From Pseudodesulfovibrio sp. JC047 (GTDB taxonomy: Bacteria; Desulfobacterota; Desulfovibrionia; Desulfovibrionales; Desulfovibrionaceae): a stretch of DNA of 64,000 bases. The stretch spans positions 1-64,000 of the forward strand of contig NZ_WUEH01000004.1 of assembly GCF_010468615.1 (NCBI RefSeq), read 5' to 3'. The notes beneath the pieces are model-generated. The model was not told the DNA's origin, did not search any database, and saw nothing but the letters and a program-made list of their open reading frames with translations. Made by a program: the position numbers and the translations under genes. Positions 33,508 through 43,887 of this stretch are shown piece after piece (the first letter of the stretch is position 1; each line of letters opens with the position of its first letter).

Positions 33508-34335
33508 ATGACCGACGCACTCCTGCACCGATATGACACTCTCATCCAGAAATTGACCGCCACCGGCGGCGCGCTTGTCGCTTTTTCCGGTGGCGTGGAC
33601 AGCACCCTGCTCCTGTACGCGGCATACGCCGCACTCGGGGACAAGGCCGTGGCCGCGACCATCGTGACCCCATACATTCCCCGATGGGAAATCACGGAAG
33701 CCAAAGCATACGCGGACACCCTCGGCGTCACGCATGTCGAACTGGAACGGCCGTTCCCGGAAGCCCTGCGCATGAACCCACCGGACCACTGCTATACCTG
33801 CAAGAAATATCTGTTTTCGGAACTCGTTGAATGTGCGCGGAATCAGAAGATTCCGTGCGTGCTCGACGGCACCAACCTCGATGATCTGGATGATTACCGT
33901 CCCGGCCTGAAGGCCCTGCGAGAATTGAAAATCGGCAGCCCTCTGCTGGATGCCGGGCTGACAAAACAGGATATCCGAGACCTGTCACGCCACTTCGGTT
34001 TGCCCACTGGCGACAAACCATCCTTTGCCTGCCTGCTCTCGCGGATGCCGATTGGAAGCCGCGTCACCGAAACCGCCCTGCGACAGGTGGAAAACGCGGA
34101 ACGCTCCCTCATGGACATGGGATTCCCCGCTGTCCGGGTCCGCCATCACGGCGATGTGGCCCGTATCGAAGTCCCGCAAGACGACATCGGCACCCTCGTC
34201 ACGCACCATGGCCCCGCCATCAACGATGCCCTCAAGAAACTCGGATATCGACACGTCGCAGTAGACCTGGCCGGCTATTCCATGGGCAGTCTCAACCGCA
34301 CAAACATCATCGACGACACAGAAAACGCTTCCTGA
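33508..34335 (+). CDS. larE: LarE-type ATP-dependent sulfur transferase
   Basis: A 275-residue PP-loop protein: pyrophosphatase motif AFSGGVDST (about 23-31), HCYTCKK and the C-terminal SFACLLSR motif. In LarE the Cys of the last motif donates its sulfur (Lactobacillus type) or, together with a CxxC pair, binds a [4Fe-4S] cluster (three-Cys type). All three Cys are present here. LarE makes the nickel-pincer nucleotide of lactate racemase family enzymes. No larA, larB or larC was seen in this window. Confidence 0.88.
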   Translation: MTDALLHRYDTLIQKLTATGGALVAFSGGVDSTLLLYAAYAALGDKAVAATIVTPYIPRWEITEAKAYADTLGVTHVELERPFPEALRMNPPDHCYTCKKYLFSELVECARNQKIPCVLDGTNLDDLDDYRPGLKALRELKIGSPLLDAGLTKQDIRDLSRHFGLPTGDKPSFACLLSRMPIGSRVTETALRQVENAERSLMDMGFPAVRVRHHGDVARIEVPQDDIGTLVTHHGPAINDALKKLGYRHVAVDLAGYSMGSLNRTNIIDDTENAS

Positions 34336-34424
34336 ATGTATCTCAAAAAAACGTTTTCTCTCAAACAAAAACACTCTGTCCCCCCCCAAACCGAGCGAAG
34401 CGAGCACCAAAAAGTTTGGAGCGT

Positions 34425-34452
34425 CCAGAGAACCTTTTCAAAGGTTCTCTGG
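34425..34452. terminator. Perfect 12-bp hairpin between larE and rbsR
   Basis: CCAGAGAACCTT and its exact complement AAGGTTCTCTGG are separated by TTCA. It sits between two convergent transcripts. A T run appears only about 15 nt further on for the minus strand, so it is a likely but not classic terminator. Confidence 0.5.
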
Positions 34453-34463
34453 TCGTCGAAGAC

Positions 34464-34556
34464 GCCACCCCGGCGAGGGGCCGCCGGAGGCAACGCCACC
34501 CCGGCGAGAGGCCGCCGGAGGCAATGGCAGCCCGGCAAGGGGCCGCCGGAGGCAAA
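34464..34556. repeat. Three tandem 31-bp GC-rich repeats
   Basis: Three 31-bp units (34464-34494, 34495-34525, 34526-34556) share the core GGCCGCCGGAGGCAA, preceded by CCCGGC(G/A)AG. The third unit differs most at its 5' end. The core contains GCCGCCGGAGGC, which can form a small stem. They look like an intergenic repeat family member next to the hairpin. Confidence 0.85.
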
Positions 34557-34585
34557 ACCTCCCACCTCCTCACCGCCTTCAACAC

Positions 34586-35590
34586 TCAGCCAAGCTGGCA
34601 GACAGACTCTCTGTCCACCAACCTCGGCTCGATCTTGATGATTTTCCCTTTGGCGCGCTTGCTTCCCAAGCGATCGATAAGCGTATCAACGGCCATGGCC
34701 GCAAGCTGATTCTTGGGCTGATGAATGGTGGTCAGTGACGGGGTAGCGTGCCGGGCGATATAGATATCGTCATAGCCGACCAGTGAAATATCCAGAGGAA
34801 CACGAATCCCCAATCGAAAGGCCTCACTCATCATGCCCAGTGCCATCATGTCGTTGCAGACAAACACAGCGCTAGGCCGGTCGTGCAGATCGGCAAGCTG
34901 TTGCATGGCTCGAACGCCGCCTTCGCATTCGTAATCGCCTTCGATGATCCATTCTTCGCGAATGGGCAGCCCGACCTCAGTCATAGTGGTCCGAAATCCG
35001 GCCAAACGCTCCTCGGCCGACCGCCTGCCAGCCGGACCTGTCACACAGCCGATAGCCCGATGCCCATGGGCAAGCAGATGCTCGGTGGCCAATTGCGCAC
35101 CATAGGGAGAATTGTCATAAATACGATCCACAATGTCGGATTCCGGTCCCCAGTCGAAAATGACGATGGGCACACTCCGTTCAGCCTCCAGCAAGGTGAT
35201 GACATCGTCGTTCACCTCGCTGCATAACAAGAGCAACCCGTCCACCCGCTTCTCTTCAAGGGCGTCCAGATTGGCCTCCATCCGGTGAATGTCCCCTTCG
35301 GTATTGCACAAAAACAGGGTGTAACCGCGTTCGTAACACCGCCGTTCAACCGCGTGAACCACCTCGGCAAAAAACGGATTCCGACTGGTTGTCACGAGCA
35401 TCCCGAGGGTCCGCGTCTTCTGGCCCTTGAGACTCCGGGCAATGGAGGATGGCCGATAGTTCAGTGTTCGAACGGCTTCGCGCACCCGTTGACAGGTGGC
35501 GTCGCTGACGAATCGAGTCTTGTTCAGAACATGAGACACCGTGGAGGTCGAGACCTTGGCGAGCTTTGCGACGTCTTTGATTGTTGCCAT
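34586..35590 (-). CDS. rbsR: LacI-family regulator of the ribose operon
   Basis: A 334-residue regulator: N-terminal LacI helix-turn-helix (MATIKDVAKLAKVSTSTVSHVLN) and a ribose-binding-protein-like domain. The start is set at the M of MATIKDV, where the conserved DNA-binding domain begins. It is the last gene of the rbs operon (5 bp after rbsK). A 30-bp inverted repeat upstream of rbsD is its likely operator. Confidence 0.92.
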   Translation of the reverse strand: MATIKDVAKLAKVSTSTVSHVLNKTRFVSDATCQRVREAVRTLNYRPSSIARSLKGQKTRTLGMLVTTSRNPFFAEVVHAVERRCYERGYTLFLCNTEGDIHRMEANLDALEEKRVDGLLLLCSEVNDDVITLLEAERSVPIVIFDWGPESDIVDRIYDNSPYGAQLATEHLLAHGHRAIGCVTGPAGRRSAEERLAGFRTTMTEVGLPIREEWIIEGDYECEGGVRAMQQLADLHDRPSAVFVCNDMMALGMMSEAFRLGIRVPLDISLVGYDDIYIARHATPSLTTIHQPKNQLAAMAVDTLIDRLGSKRAKGKIIKIEPRLVDRESVCQLG

Positions 35591-35594
35591 ATTT

Positions 35595-36521
35595 TTATGC
35601 GTGCTTGTTGATGAACGCGTGAACCTCTTCACGCGTCGGTATGGATGGTTGCGCACCCAATCGCGTCACAGATATCGCCGCTGCCGCGTGAGCAAATCGG
35701 ATGGCCGATCGCACATCCAGCCCATCGTGCAATGCCGCCACGAGCGCACCATTGAAAGTATCCCCGGCAGCCGTGGTATCAACAGGGTCCACACGATACC
35801 CGGGCAGCAATTCCGACACCCCGGGCGCACTCAGGTACGCGCCGTTGCGACCCAGGGTTATTATGATATTTTCCACACCCTTGTCATGGAGAAATTCCGC
35901 AGCCTTGCGCGCATCGTCTTCGGTCTGAACCGATATCCCGGTCAGGGCCTCAGCCTCGGTCTCGTTGGGGGTGAGCATGAACAACTCCGCCAGCAGTGAA
36001 TCGGGAAGCTCCCGCGCCGGGGCCGGATTCAAGATCACACGCCCACCAGCGGCACGGGCTGTTCGCGCGGCCAGCATCACGCTGTCGAGCGGACTTTCCA
36101 GCTGCATGAGCAAAATATCCGCAGACGCGATGGCCGACAGATGCGGCTGCAATCGCTCGGGTGTCAGGGCCGCATTGGCTTCCGGTGAAATGGAAATACT
36201 GTTCTCGCCAGAACCAGCAACCTGAATCAAGGCGATGCCCGTGGGCAGACCGTCCACCGTCATCACCCCGGAAATATCCATGCCGTCATCCTGAAAGCGT
36301 TGGATCATGTGCCGTCCGAAATCATCATCCCCCACGCAGGCGACAAAGCCGAGAGCCGCACCAAGTCGGGCCGCAGCCACGGCCTGATTGGCCCCCTTGC
36401 CACCGGGAAGGACCTGATATCCGTGGCCGGTCACGGTTTCGCCGGGCCGAGGAAAATCATCCACTTGCAGGACATGATCGGCATTGACACTGCCCAGAAC
36501 AAGCACTTTTGGTGAAGACAT
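35595..36521 (-). CDS. rbsK: Ribokinase
   Basis: A 308-residue PfkB-family kinase with the N-terminal [10 protein letters not shown] and [15 protein letters not shown] motifs and the C-terminal [13 protein letters not shown] catalytic motif (Asp base). It phosphorylates ribose to ribose 5-phosphate. It lies between rbsB and rbsR. Confidence 0.95.
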   Translation of the reverse strand: MSSPKVLVLGSVNADHVLQVDDFPRPGETVTGHGYQVLPGGKGANQAVAAARLGAALGFVACVGDDDFGRHMIQRFQDDGMDISGVMTVDGLPTGIALIQVAGSGENSISISPEANAALTPERLQPHLSAIASADILLMQLESPLDSVMLAARTARAAGGRVILNPAPARELPDSLLAELFMLTPNETEAEALTGISVQTEDDARKAAEFLHDKGVENIIITLGRNGAYLSAPGVSELLPGYRVDPVDTTAAGDTFNGALVAALHDGLDVRSAIRFAHAAAAISVTRLGAQPSIPTREEVHAFINKHA

Positions 36522-36589
36522 GGTCTGCTCTCTTGTTGCAAAAAAAGGGAATGGCGCACCAGGACGACCCGGTGCGCCATTGTATCGAA

Positions 36590-37465
36590 TTACTTGACCA
36601 CCATCAGCGGGACAGGAATATATTTCTCGACCGTCTGGCCCTTGAGAATCTTGTCCGCAGTCTCAACACCGAGCGACCCGATCAATGCGGGCTGCTGGGC
36701 AATGGTTCCCGCCATATCACCACGCTTCACGGCGGCAACGCCATCATCCGTGCCGTCAAAACCGACAATGACCACCTTCTTGCCTGCGGCCTGAAGCGCA
36801 CGCATGGCTCCGAGGGCCATTTCGTCATTCTGAGCAAACACGCCCTGAACATCGCCGTAGTTGGCCAGCAGGTTTTCCATGACATTCAAGCCCTTGGTCC
36901 GATCAAAGTCCGCAGGCTGGGAGGCCAGGACCTTGAAATCGTTGGCCGCGACAGCCTGTTCGAAGCCAGCCCCGCGATCACGAGCAGCGGACGTACCGGG
37001 CAGGCCTTCCAACTGGATGACCCTGGCACCCTTGCCAAGTTTTTCGGCCATGAAATCACCGGCCATCTTGCCACCAGCAACATTGTCGGACGCGATATGC
37101 GACGCGACTGTGCCACGCGAGGCCCCACGGTCCAACGTGACAACCGGAATTCCGGCCTGGTTGATGAGACGAATAGCATTGGACACCGCGTCCGAATCAG
37201 TGGGATTGACTAGAATCGCCTTGACGCCACGCACGGTCAGGTCTTCCACGTTGGCCAATTCCTTGGCCGGATCATTCTGGGAATCGAGAACAATCAGTTC
37301 ATATCCCATTGCATCGGCCTTTTTCACGGCCCCATCCTTGAGAGTCACGAAGAACGGATTGTTCAGGGTGGATACAACCAAAGCCAACGTGTCTTTTGCC
37401 TGGGCAGAGACACCGAGGGCCATGGTCAGAACCAAGGTCAGGACAAGGGTCAAAAGTTTTTTCAT
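36590..37465 (-). CDS. rbsB: Ribose ABC transporter substrate-binding protein
   Basis: A 291-residue periplasmic binding protein with a signal peptide (cleavage near SAQAKD) and the RbsB fold ([36 protein letters not shown]). Two tandem ATGs (37468 and 37465) follow AAGGAG; the second has the better spacing and is used here. Confidence 0.94.
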   Translation of the reverse strand: MKKLLTLVLTLVLTMALGVSAQAKDTLALVVSTLNNPFFVTLKDGAVKKADAMGYELIVLDSQNDPAKELANVEDLTVRGVKAILVNPTDSDAVSNAIRLINQAGIPVVTLDRGASRGTVASHIASDNVAGGKMAGDFMAEKLGKGARVIQLEGLPGTSAARDRGAGFEQAVAANDFKVLASQPADFDRTKGLNVMENLLANYGDVQGVFAQNDEMALGAMRALQAAGKKVVIVGFDGTDDGVAAVKRGDMAGTIAQQPALIGSLGVETADKILKGQTVEKYIPVPLMVVK

Positions 37466-37484
37466 CATACGCTCCTTATGGTGG

Positions 37485-38465
37485 TTACTCCGTGCTTTTC
37501 GTATCAACCAGCACCGCTAACAGAATGACCAACGCCTTGGCGATCATCTGATAATAGGATGATACATCGAGCAAATTCAACGCATTATTGAGAAATCCAA
37601 TGATGAGAGCACCCAAAAGTGTCCCCATGATTGTGCCTTTGCCGCCCATGAGACTGGTCCCGCCAAGCACCACGGCCGCAATGGCATCGAGTTCATACCC
37701 GGCCCCGGCAGTGGGTTGGGCAGACGACAGTCGGGAGGTCACGATCAACCCGGACAGGGCGGACAGGAATCCGGCAATGGCATAGACCGTGATCTTGATG
37801 GTATTCACATTGATCCCGGACAGACGGGTGGCGGATTCGTTGCCGCCAAGGGCGTAGATATACCGCCCCAGACGCGTGTGATTGAGCAGATACCAGGCCC
37901 CGCCAAACGTGACGGCCATGATCCAGATGGGAAACGGAATCCCCAACAGGTAGCCGGTGCCAATAAAAGCAAAAGCATCCGCCACATCGGTGAATCCGGT
38001 GGAGATGGGCCGACCGTCCGTGTAGACCAACGTCAATCCCCGGACCATGGTCATGGACACCAGCGTGGCGATGAACGCCTGCACCTTGCCCTTGGCAATG
38101 ATGATTCCACTGGCCGCACCGAGCAGGGCACCAGCCCCGAGGGCCGCGCCAACGGCCACAACCAACGGCATTTCCGCCGCTATCAGACTGGCTCCGATAG
38201 CCCCGCACAGGGCCAGGACCGACCCCACGGACAGATCAATGCCAGCCGTCAGAATGACCAAAGTCATACCCACGGCCATGATCGCATTGATCGCTGTCTG
38301 CCGCAGGATATTCATGAGATTACCGGTGGTAAAAAAATTGGGATTCAAAAAGGACACAATGAGAATCATCACGATGAGCGCAATGAGTGTTTTCTGCTGA
38401 ATCAACCGTTGTTTGATGGACACGGACTGTTCCTGTCCGGAGGCCCTGTTTTTTGCCGCGCTCAT
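37485..38465 (-). CDS. rbsC: Ribose ABC transporter permease
   Basis: A 326-residue permease of the RbsC type with eight to ten helices ([35 protein letters not shown] is typical of the family). It overlaps the rbsA stop by 4 bp. Confidence 0.94.
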   Translation of the reverse strand: MSAAKNRASGQEQSVSIKQRLIQQKTLIALIVMILIVSFLNPNFFTTGNLMNILRQTAINAIMAVGMTLVILTAGIDLSVGSVLALCGAIGASLIAAEMPLVVAVGAALGAGALLGAASGIIIAKGKVQAFIATLVSMTMVRGLTLVYTDGRPISTGFTDVADAFAFIGTGYLLGIPFPIWIMAVTFGGAWYLLNHTRLGRYIYALGGNESATRLSGINVNTIKITVYAIAGFLSALSGLIVTSRLSSAQPTAGAGYELDAIAAVVLGGTSLMGGKGTIMGTLLGALIIGFLNNALNLLDVSSYYQMIAKALVILLAVLVDTKSTE

Positions 38466-39964
38466 GCAGCCTCCTCGCGCGCCCGGCCAATGGCGCAGGC
38501 CATAAGTTTTTCCTGATCCGCTTCCGCCGCCGAAAATTCGCCCCGAAAACGGCCTTCGTGCATGACGATAATCCGATCGCTCATGCCGAGAATTTCCGGC
38601 ATCTCCGATGAAATAAGCACAATGCTCATTCCTTCTGCCTTGAATGAATTGATGAGTTGATAAATTTCTTTTTTGGCACCCACGTCCACACCGCGCGTCG
38701 GTTCATCCAGAATGAGCACCTTGGGTCGATCCATCAGCCCCTTGGCAATGGCGACTTTCTGCTGGTTGCCCCCGGAAAGATTGCCGACCGCCTGCATCCG
38801 TGACGGCGTTCTGATATTGAACGCATCAATATACTCGTCTGCCGCCCGGCGTTCGTTGACATGATTGATCTGCCCGATGCCGGAACAAAAATCCGTCAGG
38901 GCCGTGAGGGTCATGTTCTCCTTGACCGACAACCCGAGAATCAGACTGTCCGTTTTTCGATCCTCGCTGATGTACGCGATTCCGGCGTCGAGTGCGTCTG
39001 CCGGAGAACTGATCTCCACAGGTTCGCCCCCCATGGAAATCCGCCCGCCATCCATGGGATACGCCCCGTAAATGGCCTTCATCAGCTCGGTCCGTCCCGC
39101 GCCCATCAAACCGGATATGCCGAGAATTTCCCCCTCCCGCACGGAAAAGGACACCCCGTCAAGCCGTGGTCCGGTCAGATTTTCAACGTCGAGACTGATT
39201 GGGCCAGGCTCGACCGTGATTCGTGGGTACTGTTCTTCGAGCCGCCGCCCGACCATCATCTCGATCAATTCGTCTTCGGAGATGTCCGCAACCGGACATT
39301 CACCGATGAACTGGCCGTCACGCAACACGGTCACGTCGTCACAGATTTCAAAAATTTCCTTGAGTCGATGCGAAATGTAGACCACCCCGTGCCCGGATTC
39401 CCGCAGTTCGCGAATGACCGAAAACAACGCCGTGGTTTCGGTGTCGGTCAACGTGTCAGTGGGTTCATCCATGATGATGACCCGCGATTCGAATGACAGG
39501 GCCTTGGCGATCTCCACCATCTGCTGTGCGCCGATGCCCAATTCGCCGAGCCGTGTGCGAGACGATGTCCGCACCCCGAGTCTGTCGAGCAATTCGTCCG
39601 CCATGCGATACATGTCATTCCAGCGAATGTGGCCGAGGAAGCCCACTTTTTCGCGGCCTAAAAAGATATTTTCGGCAATGGACAATTCCGGTAGCAAATT
39701 GAGTTCCTGATGGATGATGCTGATCCCGGCCTCCTGCGAATCACGCGGTCCGGCAAACGTTCGCTGCTCCCCCAGATACCGCATGGTCCCGCCATCCCGA
39801 GAATAAATGCCGGTCAGGACCTTCATGAGCGTAGATTTGCCCGCCCCGTTTTCTCCCACCAACCCCATGACCCTGCCGGATGAGACGCGCAGATTCACGC
39901 GATCCAGGGCCTTGACGCCCGGAAACCGCTTTTCGATAGCGTCCAGTCTGAGCAATTCGTCCAT
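38462..39964 (-). CDS. rbsA: Ribose ABC transporter ATP-binding protein, double ATPase
   Basis: A 500-residue protein with two ATPase halves: first half Walker [10 protein letters not shown] and signature [15 protein letters not shown]; second half GLMGAGRTE and [15 protein letters not shown]. As in other RbsA/MglA proteins the second Walker A departs from the norm. The start is set at [14 protein letters not shown], where homology begins; an upstream extension in the same frame overlaps rbsD and is unlikely. Confidence 0.94.
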   Translation of the reverse strand: MDELLRLDAIEKRFPGVKALDRVNLRVSSGRVMGLVGENGAGKSTLMKVLTGIYSRDGGTMRYLGEQRTFAGPRDSQEAGISIIHQELNLLPELSIAENIFLGREKVGFLGHIRWNDMYRMADELLDRLGVRTSSRTRLGELGIGAQQMVEIAKALSFESRVIIMDEPTDTLTDTETTALFSVIRELRESGHGVVYISHRLKEIFEICDDVTVLRDGQFIGECPVADISEDELIEMMVGRRLEEQYPRITVEPGPISLDVENLTGPRLDGVSFSVREGEILGISGLMGAGRTELMKAIYGAYPMDGGRISMGGEPVEISSPADALDAGIAYISEDRKTDSLILGLSVKENMTLTALTDFCSGIGQINHVNERRAADEYIDAFNIRTPSRMQAVGNLSGGNQQKVAIAKGLMDRPKVLILDEPTRGVDVGAKKEIYQLINSFKAEGMSIVLISSEMPEILGMSDRIIVMHEGRFRGEFSAAEADQEKLMACAIGRAREEAA

Positions 39965-39974
39965 GCCGTCCCCA

Positions 39975-40394
39975 CTAAAAGACCACGCCCGCCTTGAGAA
40001 TGACATTGGCATACGGGGTGAATTCCCCGGTCCGCACAATGGCCACGCTCCGGCGCGTCTGGTGTTTGAAGGTCTCATGACTGATGGTCTGAACCGACAC
40101 GGAAGTGCCCTGCTGCTTTTCCATCGACCGGATACACTGAAGCAACTCGCCATGCAGGTGGGGACTGACGGTCTCGAATTCCTCGGCAATCACCACTTCC
40201 TGCACTGCCATCTCCGAAACAATGGCCTTGACCACATCCATGAACGCGGGAATCCCTTCGGTCACCGCCAGATCGATCCGCTGGACACCCACAGGAATGG
40301 GCAACCCGGCATCACAGATCGTCAATTCATCACAATGGCCGAGTTTGGCCACAGCATATGACACCGCTGCATTGAGCAGTTTTGTCTTTTTCAT
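39975..40394 (-). CDS. rbsD: D-ribose pyranase
   Basis: A 139-residue RbsD/FucU-family protein ([30 protein letters not shown]). It converts the pyranose and furanose forms of ribose so that ribokinase can act. First gene of the minus-strand rbsDACBKR operon. Confidence 0.94.
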   Translation of the reverse strand: MKKTKLLNAAVSYAVAKLGHCDELTICDAGLPIPVGVQRIDLAVTEGIPAFMDVVKAIVSEMAVQEVVIAEEFETVSPHLHGELLQCIRSMEKQQGTSVSVQTISHETFKHQTRRSVAIVRTGEFTPYANVILKAGVVF

Positions 40395-40457
40395 TATTCG
40401 CCCCCATCGTGGCGTGTCGTTGTCGGTTCACCCGTAAAGTCCGGGGAACATATCACA

Positions 40458-40487
40458 CATCGAAACGTTTGCGCAATCGTTTCGATG
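40458..40487. promoter_or_regulatory. 30-bp inverted repeat, probable RbsR operator
   Basis: Two 15-bp arms starting CATCGAAACG are complementary at 28 of 30 positions. Each half contains CGAAACG, the core of LacI/RbsR-type operators. It lies 64 bp upstream of rbsD and between rbsD and fdhD. Confidence 0.75.
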
Positions 40488-40682
40488 GTGATTTCATGGG
40501 CAGTTATCCTTCAATAAGAAAAGATCGAAAGCATCCTGAAATTCCGATTTCCCCGATCAATGGCAGTGCTGAATCCCGGGGAAATGACCAAAATTTGATT
40601 CACGGGAAACAAATCCGGTACACACACGGTACAAAGGGACATGCCGTATTTCACGCCTGTCCCCAGACCGGGAGAAACACCC

Positions 40683-41462
40683 ATGGATTCTTTTGAATAC
40701 GAAATACACGAATACAAGGCCGGCTTTGCCCGCACACCCATCACGTCTATTCGGGAAGTCCCACTGACTATCCAATTGAACGGGAAAGAGGTTGTCACCC
40801 TGCTCTGCACGGCCAAGCACCCTGAATATTTGGCGATCGGCTTCCTCAAATCCGACGCTTTTTTGTCCAGTCCAGACCAGATCACGGACCTGACCGTTCG
40901 AGATCTGGGCGATCGACTGCTCGCCGAAGTGGAAACCTGTCATGATCCGTGGAAAAATCGCGTGCTTGAACGCTCCATTACCTCGGGCTGCGGCAAGGGG
41001 ACGAACTTCGGACGCAACGCCGCCACGATCTCCAAACGCCATGTCACGGGCAACGTCAAGGTCACGCCGGAACAGATTCTCAGTCTGACGCACCAGCTTC
41101 ATGAACGGTCCACTCTGTATAATGCCACTCGCGGCTGCCACAATTCTTCGCTGTGTGTGCCGGATGAGATGCTGCTCTTTCGGGAAGATATCGGCCGTCA
41201 CAACGCCATTGACATGATCTGCGGTCAGTGCTTTCTCGACGACGTGTCCGTGGACGACAAACTCATTGTCACCACCGGACGCATCGCTTCTGAAATTCTG
41301 CTCAAGGTCATCCGCATCGGCGTGCCCATTCTCGCTTCAACTGCCGTTGCCACCAGTTTTTCCGTGGAATTGGCCCGAAAAACCGGCATCACGCTCATCG
41401 GCAACATCAAAGACGACAGCTTCTGGGTCTACAACGACAACAAGCGGATCATCGGATTCTAG
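40683..41462 (+). CDS. fdhD: Formate dehydrogenase accessory sulfurtransferase FdhD
   Basis: A 259-residue FdhD protein (LCTAKHPEYLAIGFLKSDAF, SGCGKG, NATRGCHNSSLC, FREDIGRHNAIDM). FdhD passes sulfur to the Mo/W-bis-MGD cofactor of formate dehydrogenase. The E. coli enzyme has a CxxC loop; here the loop reads SGCGKG with one Cys. The start is taken at 40683 after GGGAGA; a longer frame begins at 40641. It leads the fdh region. Confidence 0.9.
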   Translation: MDSFEYEIHEYKAGFARTPITSIREVPLTIQLNGKEVVTLLCTAKHPEYLAIGFLKSDAFLSSPDQITDLTVRDLGDRLLAEVETCHDPWKNRVLERSITSGCGKGTNFGRNAATISKRHVTGNVKVTPEQILSLTHQLHERSTLYNATRGCHNSSLCVPDEMLLFREDIGRHNAIDMICGQCFLDDVSVDDKLIVTTGRIASEILLKVIRIGVPILASTAVATSFSVELARKTGITLIGNIKDDSFWVYNDNKRIIGF

Positions 41463-41790
41463 CCCTGTTCACACCCACACAATGAACGCCATTCAAACGC
41501 GTCTCCAGAGACTTGGGGACGTTTGAAACATGTTTTTTCGGTAAATTGACGAAATCTATGAAAACATCGTCTTTGTATCGACTTTCTTCACATCGTCGGA
41601 ACATACTGATTTGTAGACCTTTTCAGTAAGCTTTATGCTCAAAAAGACATAATTTAGATAAAAAAATATTCAACAATTTCAATTTAATAGAATAATTTTG
41701 TGTCAAAGCTTGAGCAAGTCTCAAGACTTTGGCATCATAGTCGGGCGTCCATAGTATTGTACGCAACCGAATAATCACAAAGGACGCACC
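41463..41790. other. Intergenic region fdhD-fdhE
   Basis: A 328-bp gap, very AT-rich at 41630-41705. I see no gene. It probably holds the promoter of fdhE, since AAGGACGC precedes the fdhE start, but I could not pick a convincing -35/-10 pair. Confidence 0.5.
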
Positions 41791-42678
41791 ATGGAATTTG
41801 ACGTGGAACAATATCAACGCAGGCTTGAAAAAAAAATCACCCAACTGAAAGGGAAATCCTATATTTCCGAAGAACTCGTGAATCTCGTGGCCGACGTGGC
41901 CCGCTTGCAACTGACCGCACGCATCAACGCAACAGTGACCATCCCTCAGGACACAGAACTGGCCCCGGCCGAGGCCGTTTTTCAAGGGGTGCCATTGCTT
42001 GGCAGAGAGAACTTCCCTCACGACAGCGCGCAGGCAACCCAATTGTTGCAGGACCTCATTGCCCTGCTCAACACCACGGGCGGCCCATTGGGCGATGGAG
42101 CCAAAGCCGTGGCACAGGCCATGGACAACGGCGAATTCACCCCGGCAGACCTGTTTCACCACTATTTGAATGACGATACGGCATTCTTTGCGTCCTGGGC
42201 AGAACGCACCCCGGAGGCACCCAAGACCATCGCCTTCCTCGCCTTTGCAGCCCTCGGACCGTCCATTGAAGCGGCTGCGGACATTCTGGCCGAAAAACTG
42301 CCGGACATGAAAGTTCCGGAAGTGGGAACCTGCCCCATCTGTGGCAGCCTGCCGCTCATTTCGTCGCTGAATCAAAAAGAAGGCTTCCGTCACGCCACCT
42401 GTTCCTTCTGTCGGCATGAGTACCGTATCAAACGGATCGCCTGTCCGGTCTGTGGTGAAGACGACCAGAAAAAACTGACATTTTTCACGGTGGACGAAGA
42501 ACCCGGATTCCGCGTCGATGTCTGTGAATCCTGCAAAACGTATATAAAGACCATTGATTTCAGGAATCTGGACCGTGTTGCCTTGCCGATTCTTGACGAT
42601 CTGGACTCTTTAGCCCTTGACTATGTGGCCGCTGGTCAGGGATACAAACGCGCAACACTGTCCGCTTGGGGATTTTAA
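41791..42678 (+). CDS. fdhE: Formate dehydrogenase accessory protein FdhE
   Basis: A 295-residue FdhE-family protein with the expected C-terminal rubredoxin-like Cys pairs CPICG, CSFC, CPVCG and CESC (about residues 180-250), which bind iron. FdhE is needed for maturation or export of periplasmic formate dehydrogenases. It is followed 13 bp later by a transposase-like gene. Confidence 0.9.
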   Translation: MEFDVEQYQRRLEKKITQLKGKSYISEELVNLVADVARLQLTARINATVTIPQDTELAPAEAVFQGVPLLGRENFPHDSAQATQLLQDLIALLNTTGGPLGDGAKAVAQAMDNGEFTPADLFHHYLNDDTAFFASWAERTPEAPKTIAFLAFAALGPSIEAAADILAEKLPDMKVPEVGTCPICGSLPLISSLNQKEGFRHATCSFCRHEYRIKRIACPVCGEDDQKKLTFFTVDEEPGFRVDVCESCKTYIKTIDFRNLDRVALPILDDLDSLALDYVAAGQGYKRATLSAWGF

Positions 42679-42691
42679 CACAGAGGTAACC

Positions 42692-43618
42692 ATGTCAGCC
42701 GTGCTCTCGAACACCATGCATTCTCTCTCGCATATTGTGCCCACAGACTCGCCGTCGAATATCGACGGCGGCTTTGAGACACTGTTGCATGATGATGCCA
42801 AGGCCCGAGCGTATCTGCTCGAACTGACATGGCCCACTGGCGATCCCTTTTGCCCTCGGTGCGGCCACCGCAAAGTCTATACCTTATCCGGCGAACGCCT
42901 GCGGTGCGCCAGTTGCAAATACACCTTTCAGCCCTTTTCGGGCCGGTGGATCAACAACGGCGCACTCAGTCCGTCGGAATGGCTCCGACTCATCGTCCTG
43001 TTCGTGGAAGAATGTTCGGTCCACCAGATGAAAGAACAGCTCGGTCTGTCCTACAACACGGTATACAAGGCCCTGACCGCCATCCGATTCGCCATTCTGG
43101 GACACGCGCTCGACGCCCGGCAACTCATCAGCCCGGCAACGGGGCTGGACTCCTATCTCAAAGGGAATCGACTGACCGGCGGGCCTCGTGAAATGCACAT
43201 GGATACCATTCCGGTCTACGGCATCCTTCGCCGGAACGACATCGTATTCATCGATCTGGTGCCCGGATTTCAGGCCGAGACCCTGTTTCACTTTCACATG
43301 AACTTTCACCTCAAACTCATTCGCACGGGAAACCTGGTCTACACTGATCGTTACAAAGACTACGACACATTGATTTTCTGTGGCAACGATTCGCTCCCTT
43401 ACGAGGTCATCCGACGGTATGACGAACCGCCGTATATCGACGAGGTGCAGGATGAGTTCTGGCAATATGCCCAGACCCGTATCAAGAAATTCCGTGGCAT
43501 TTCCTGCCAACGCTTCCCCTTGTACATGAAGGAACTGGAATTCCGCTTCAACAATCAGGACAAACCCGTTGCCGAGATCCTGGCCGCCTACCTGTGCGCA
43601 TTGGTCCCGACGACATAA
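42692..43618 (+). CDS. IS1595/ISXO2-like transposase-derived protein, possibly domesticated
   Basis: A 308-residue protein with an N-terminal zinc ribbon (CPRCGHRK ... CASCKYTF, about residues 52-77) and the ISXO2-like catalytic region (MHMDTIPVYG, VYTDRYKDY and KELEFRFNN). The third acidic position of the DDE triad is uncertain: the DEVQDEFW stretch stands where VEGFW is usual. The gene is intact and starts 13 bp after fdhE with GAGGTAA in front, in the middle of the fdh region. I saw no flanking terminal inverted repeats or target duplication, so it may be a captured gene rather than a mobile IS. Confidence 0.8.
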   Translation: MSAVLSNTMHSLSHIVPTDSPSNIDGGFETLLHDDAKARAYLLELTWPTGDPFCPRCGHRKVYTLSGERLRCASCKYTFQPFSGRWINNGALSPSEWLRLIVLFVEECSVHQMKEQLGLSYNTVYKALTAIRFAILGHALDARQLISPATGLDSYLKGNRLTGGPREMHMDTIPVYGILRRNDIVFIDLVPGFQAETLFHFHMNFHLKLIRTGNLVYTDRYKDYDTLIFCGNDSLPYEVIRRYDEPPYIDEVQDEFWQYAQTRIKKFRGISCQRFPLYMKELEFRFNNQDKPVAEILAAYLCALVPTT

Positions 43619-43846
43619 AAACAACCAGACGCAATCCAATAATCGGACCAAAACTGTCCCGTCAAAATCATCTGGGCACGCCACGCATTTCATATGTTAT
43701 CCCGCACAGTGACAGACTGAAACTGGTCCATTCCATGTTTTTTTGAACACGGCGCGCCTTGTGAACTGACACCATCCTGAAATCCATTGAAAAATCGCTG
43801 CCATATGCTCAAGTCGCTGGTGCAAAACCGTGGGCAAGTTATCGAT

Positions 43847-43866
43847 TTATGTCTTTTTCGACATAA
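43847..43866. promoter_or_regulatory. Palindrome TTATGTC-N6-GACATAA upstream of fdhA
   Basis: Perfect 7-bp arms around TTTTTC. It lies about 160 bp before the small ORF and 400 bp before fdhA. It could be an operator for a metal- or formate-responsive regulator; the protein is unknown. Confidence 0.5.
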
Positions 43867-43887
43867 CGCAATCGCCCTGTTCCCAGC

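Larger units (their letters stand above)
34336..34585. other. Non-coding gap with hairpin and tandem repeats
   Basis: This 250-bp stretch between convergent larE and rbsR contains a C run at 34380-34387, a perfect 12-bp stem hairpin and three tandem 31-bp units. Reading frames cross it but have repetitive low-complexity content, so I do not call a gene. Confidence 0.7.

Noticed and set aside
34464-34556. CRISPR array
   Set aside because: The three 31-bp units are directly adjacent with no spacers, and no cas gene is nearby.
34336-34638. Plus-strand frame through the 31-bp repeats
   Set aside because: The frame is a by-product of repeat units whose length is not a multiple of three; product is low complexity.
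42679-43830. Active insertion sequence with terminal inverted repeats
   Set aside because: I could not find matching ends or a target duplication around the transposase-like gene.
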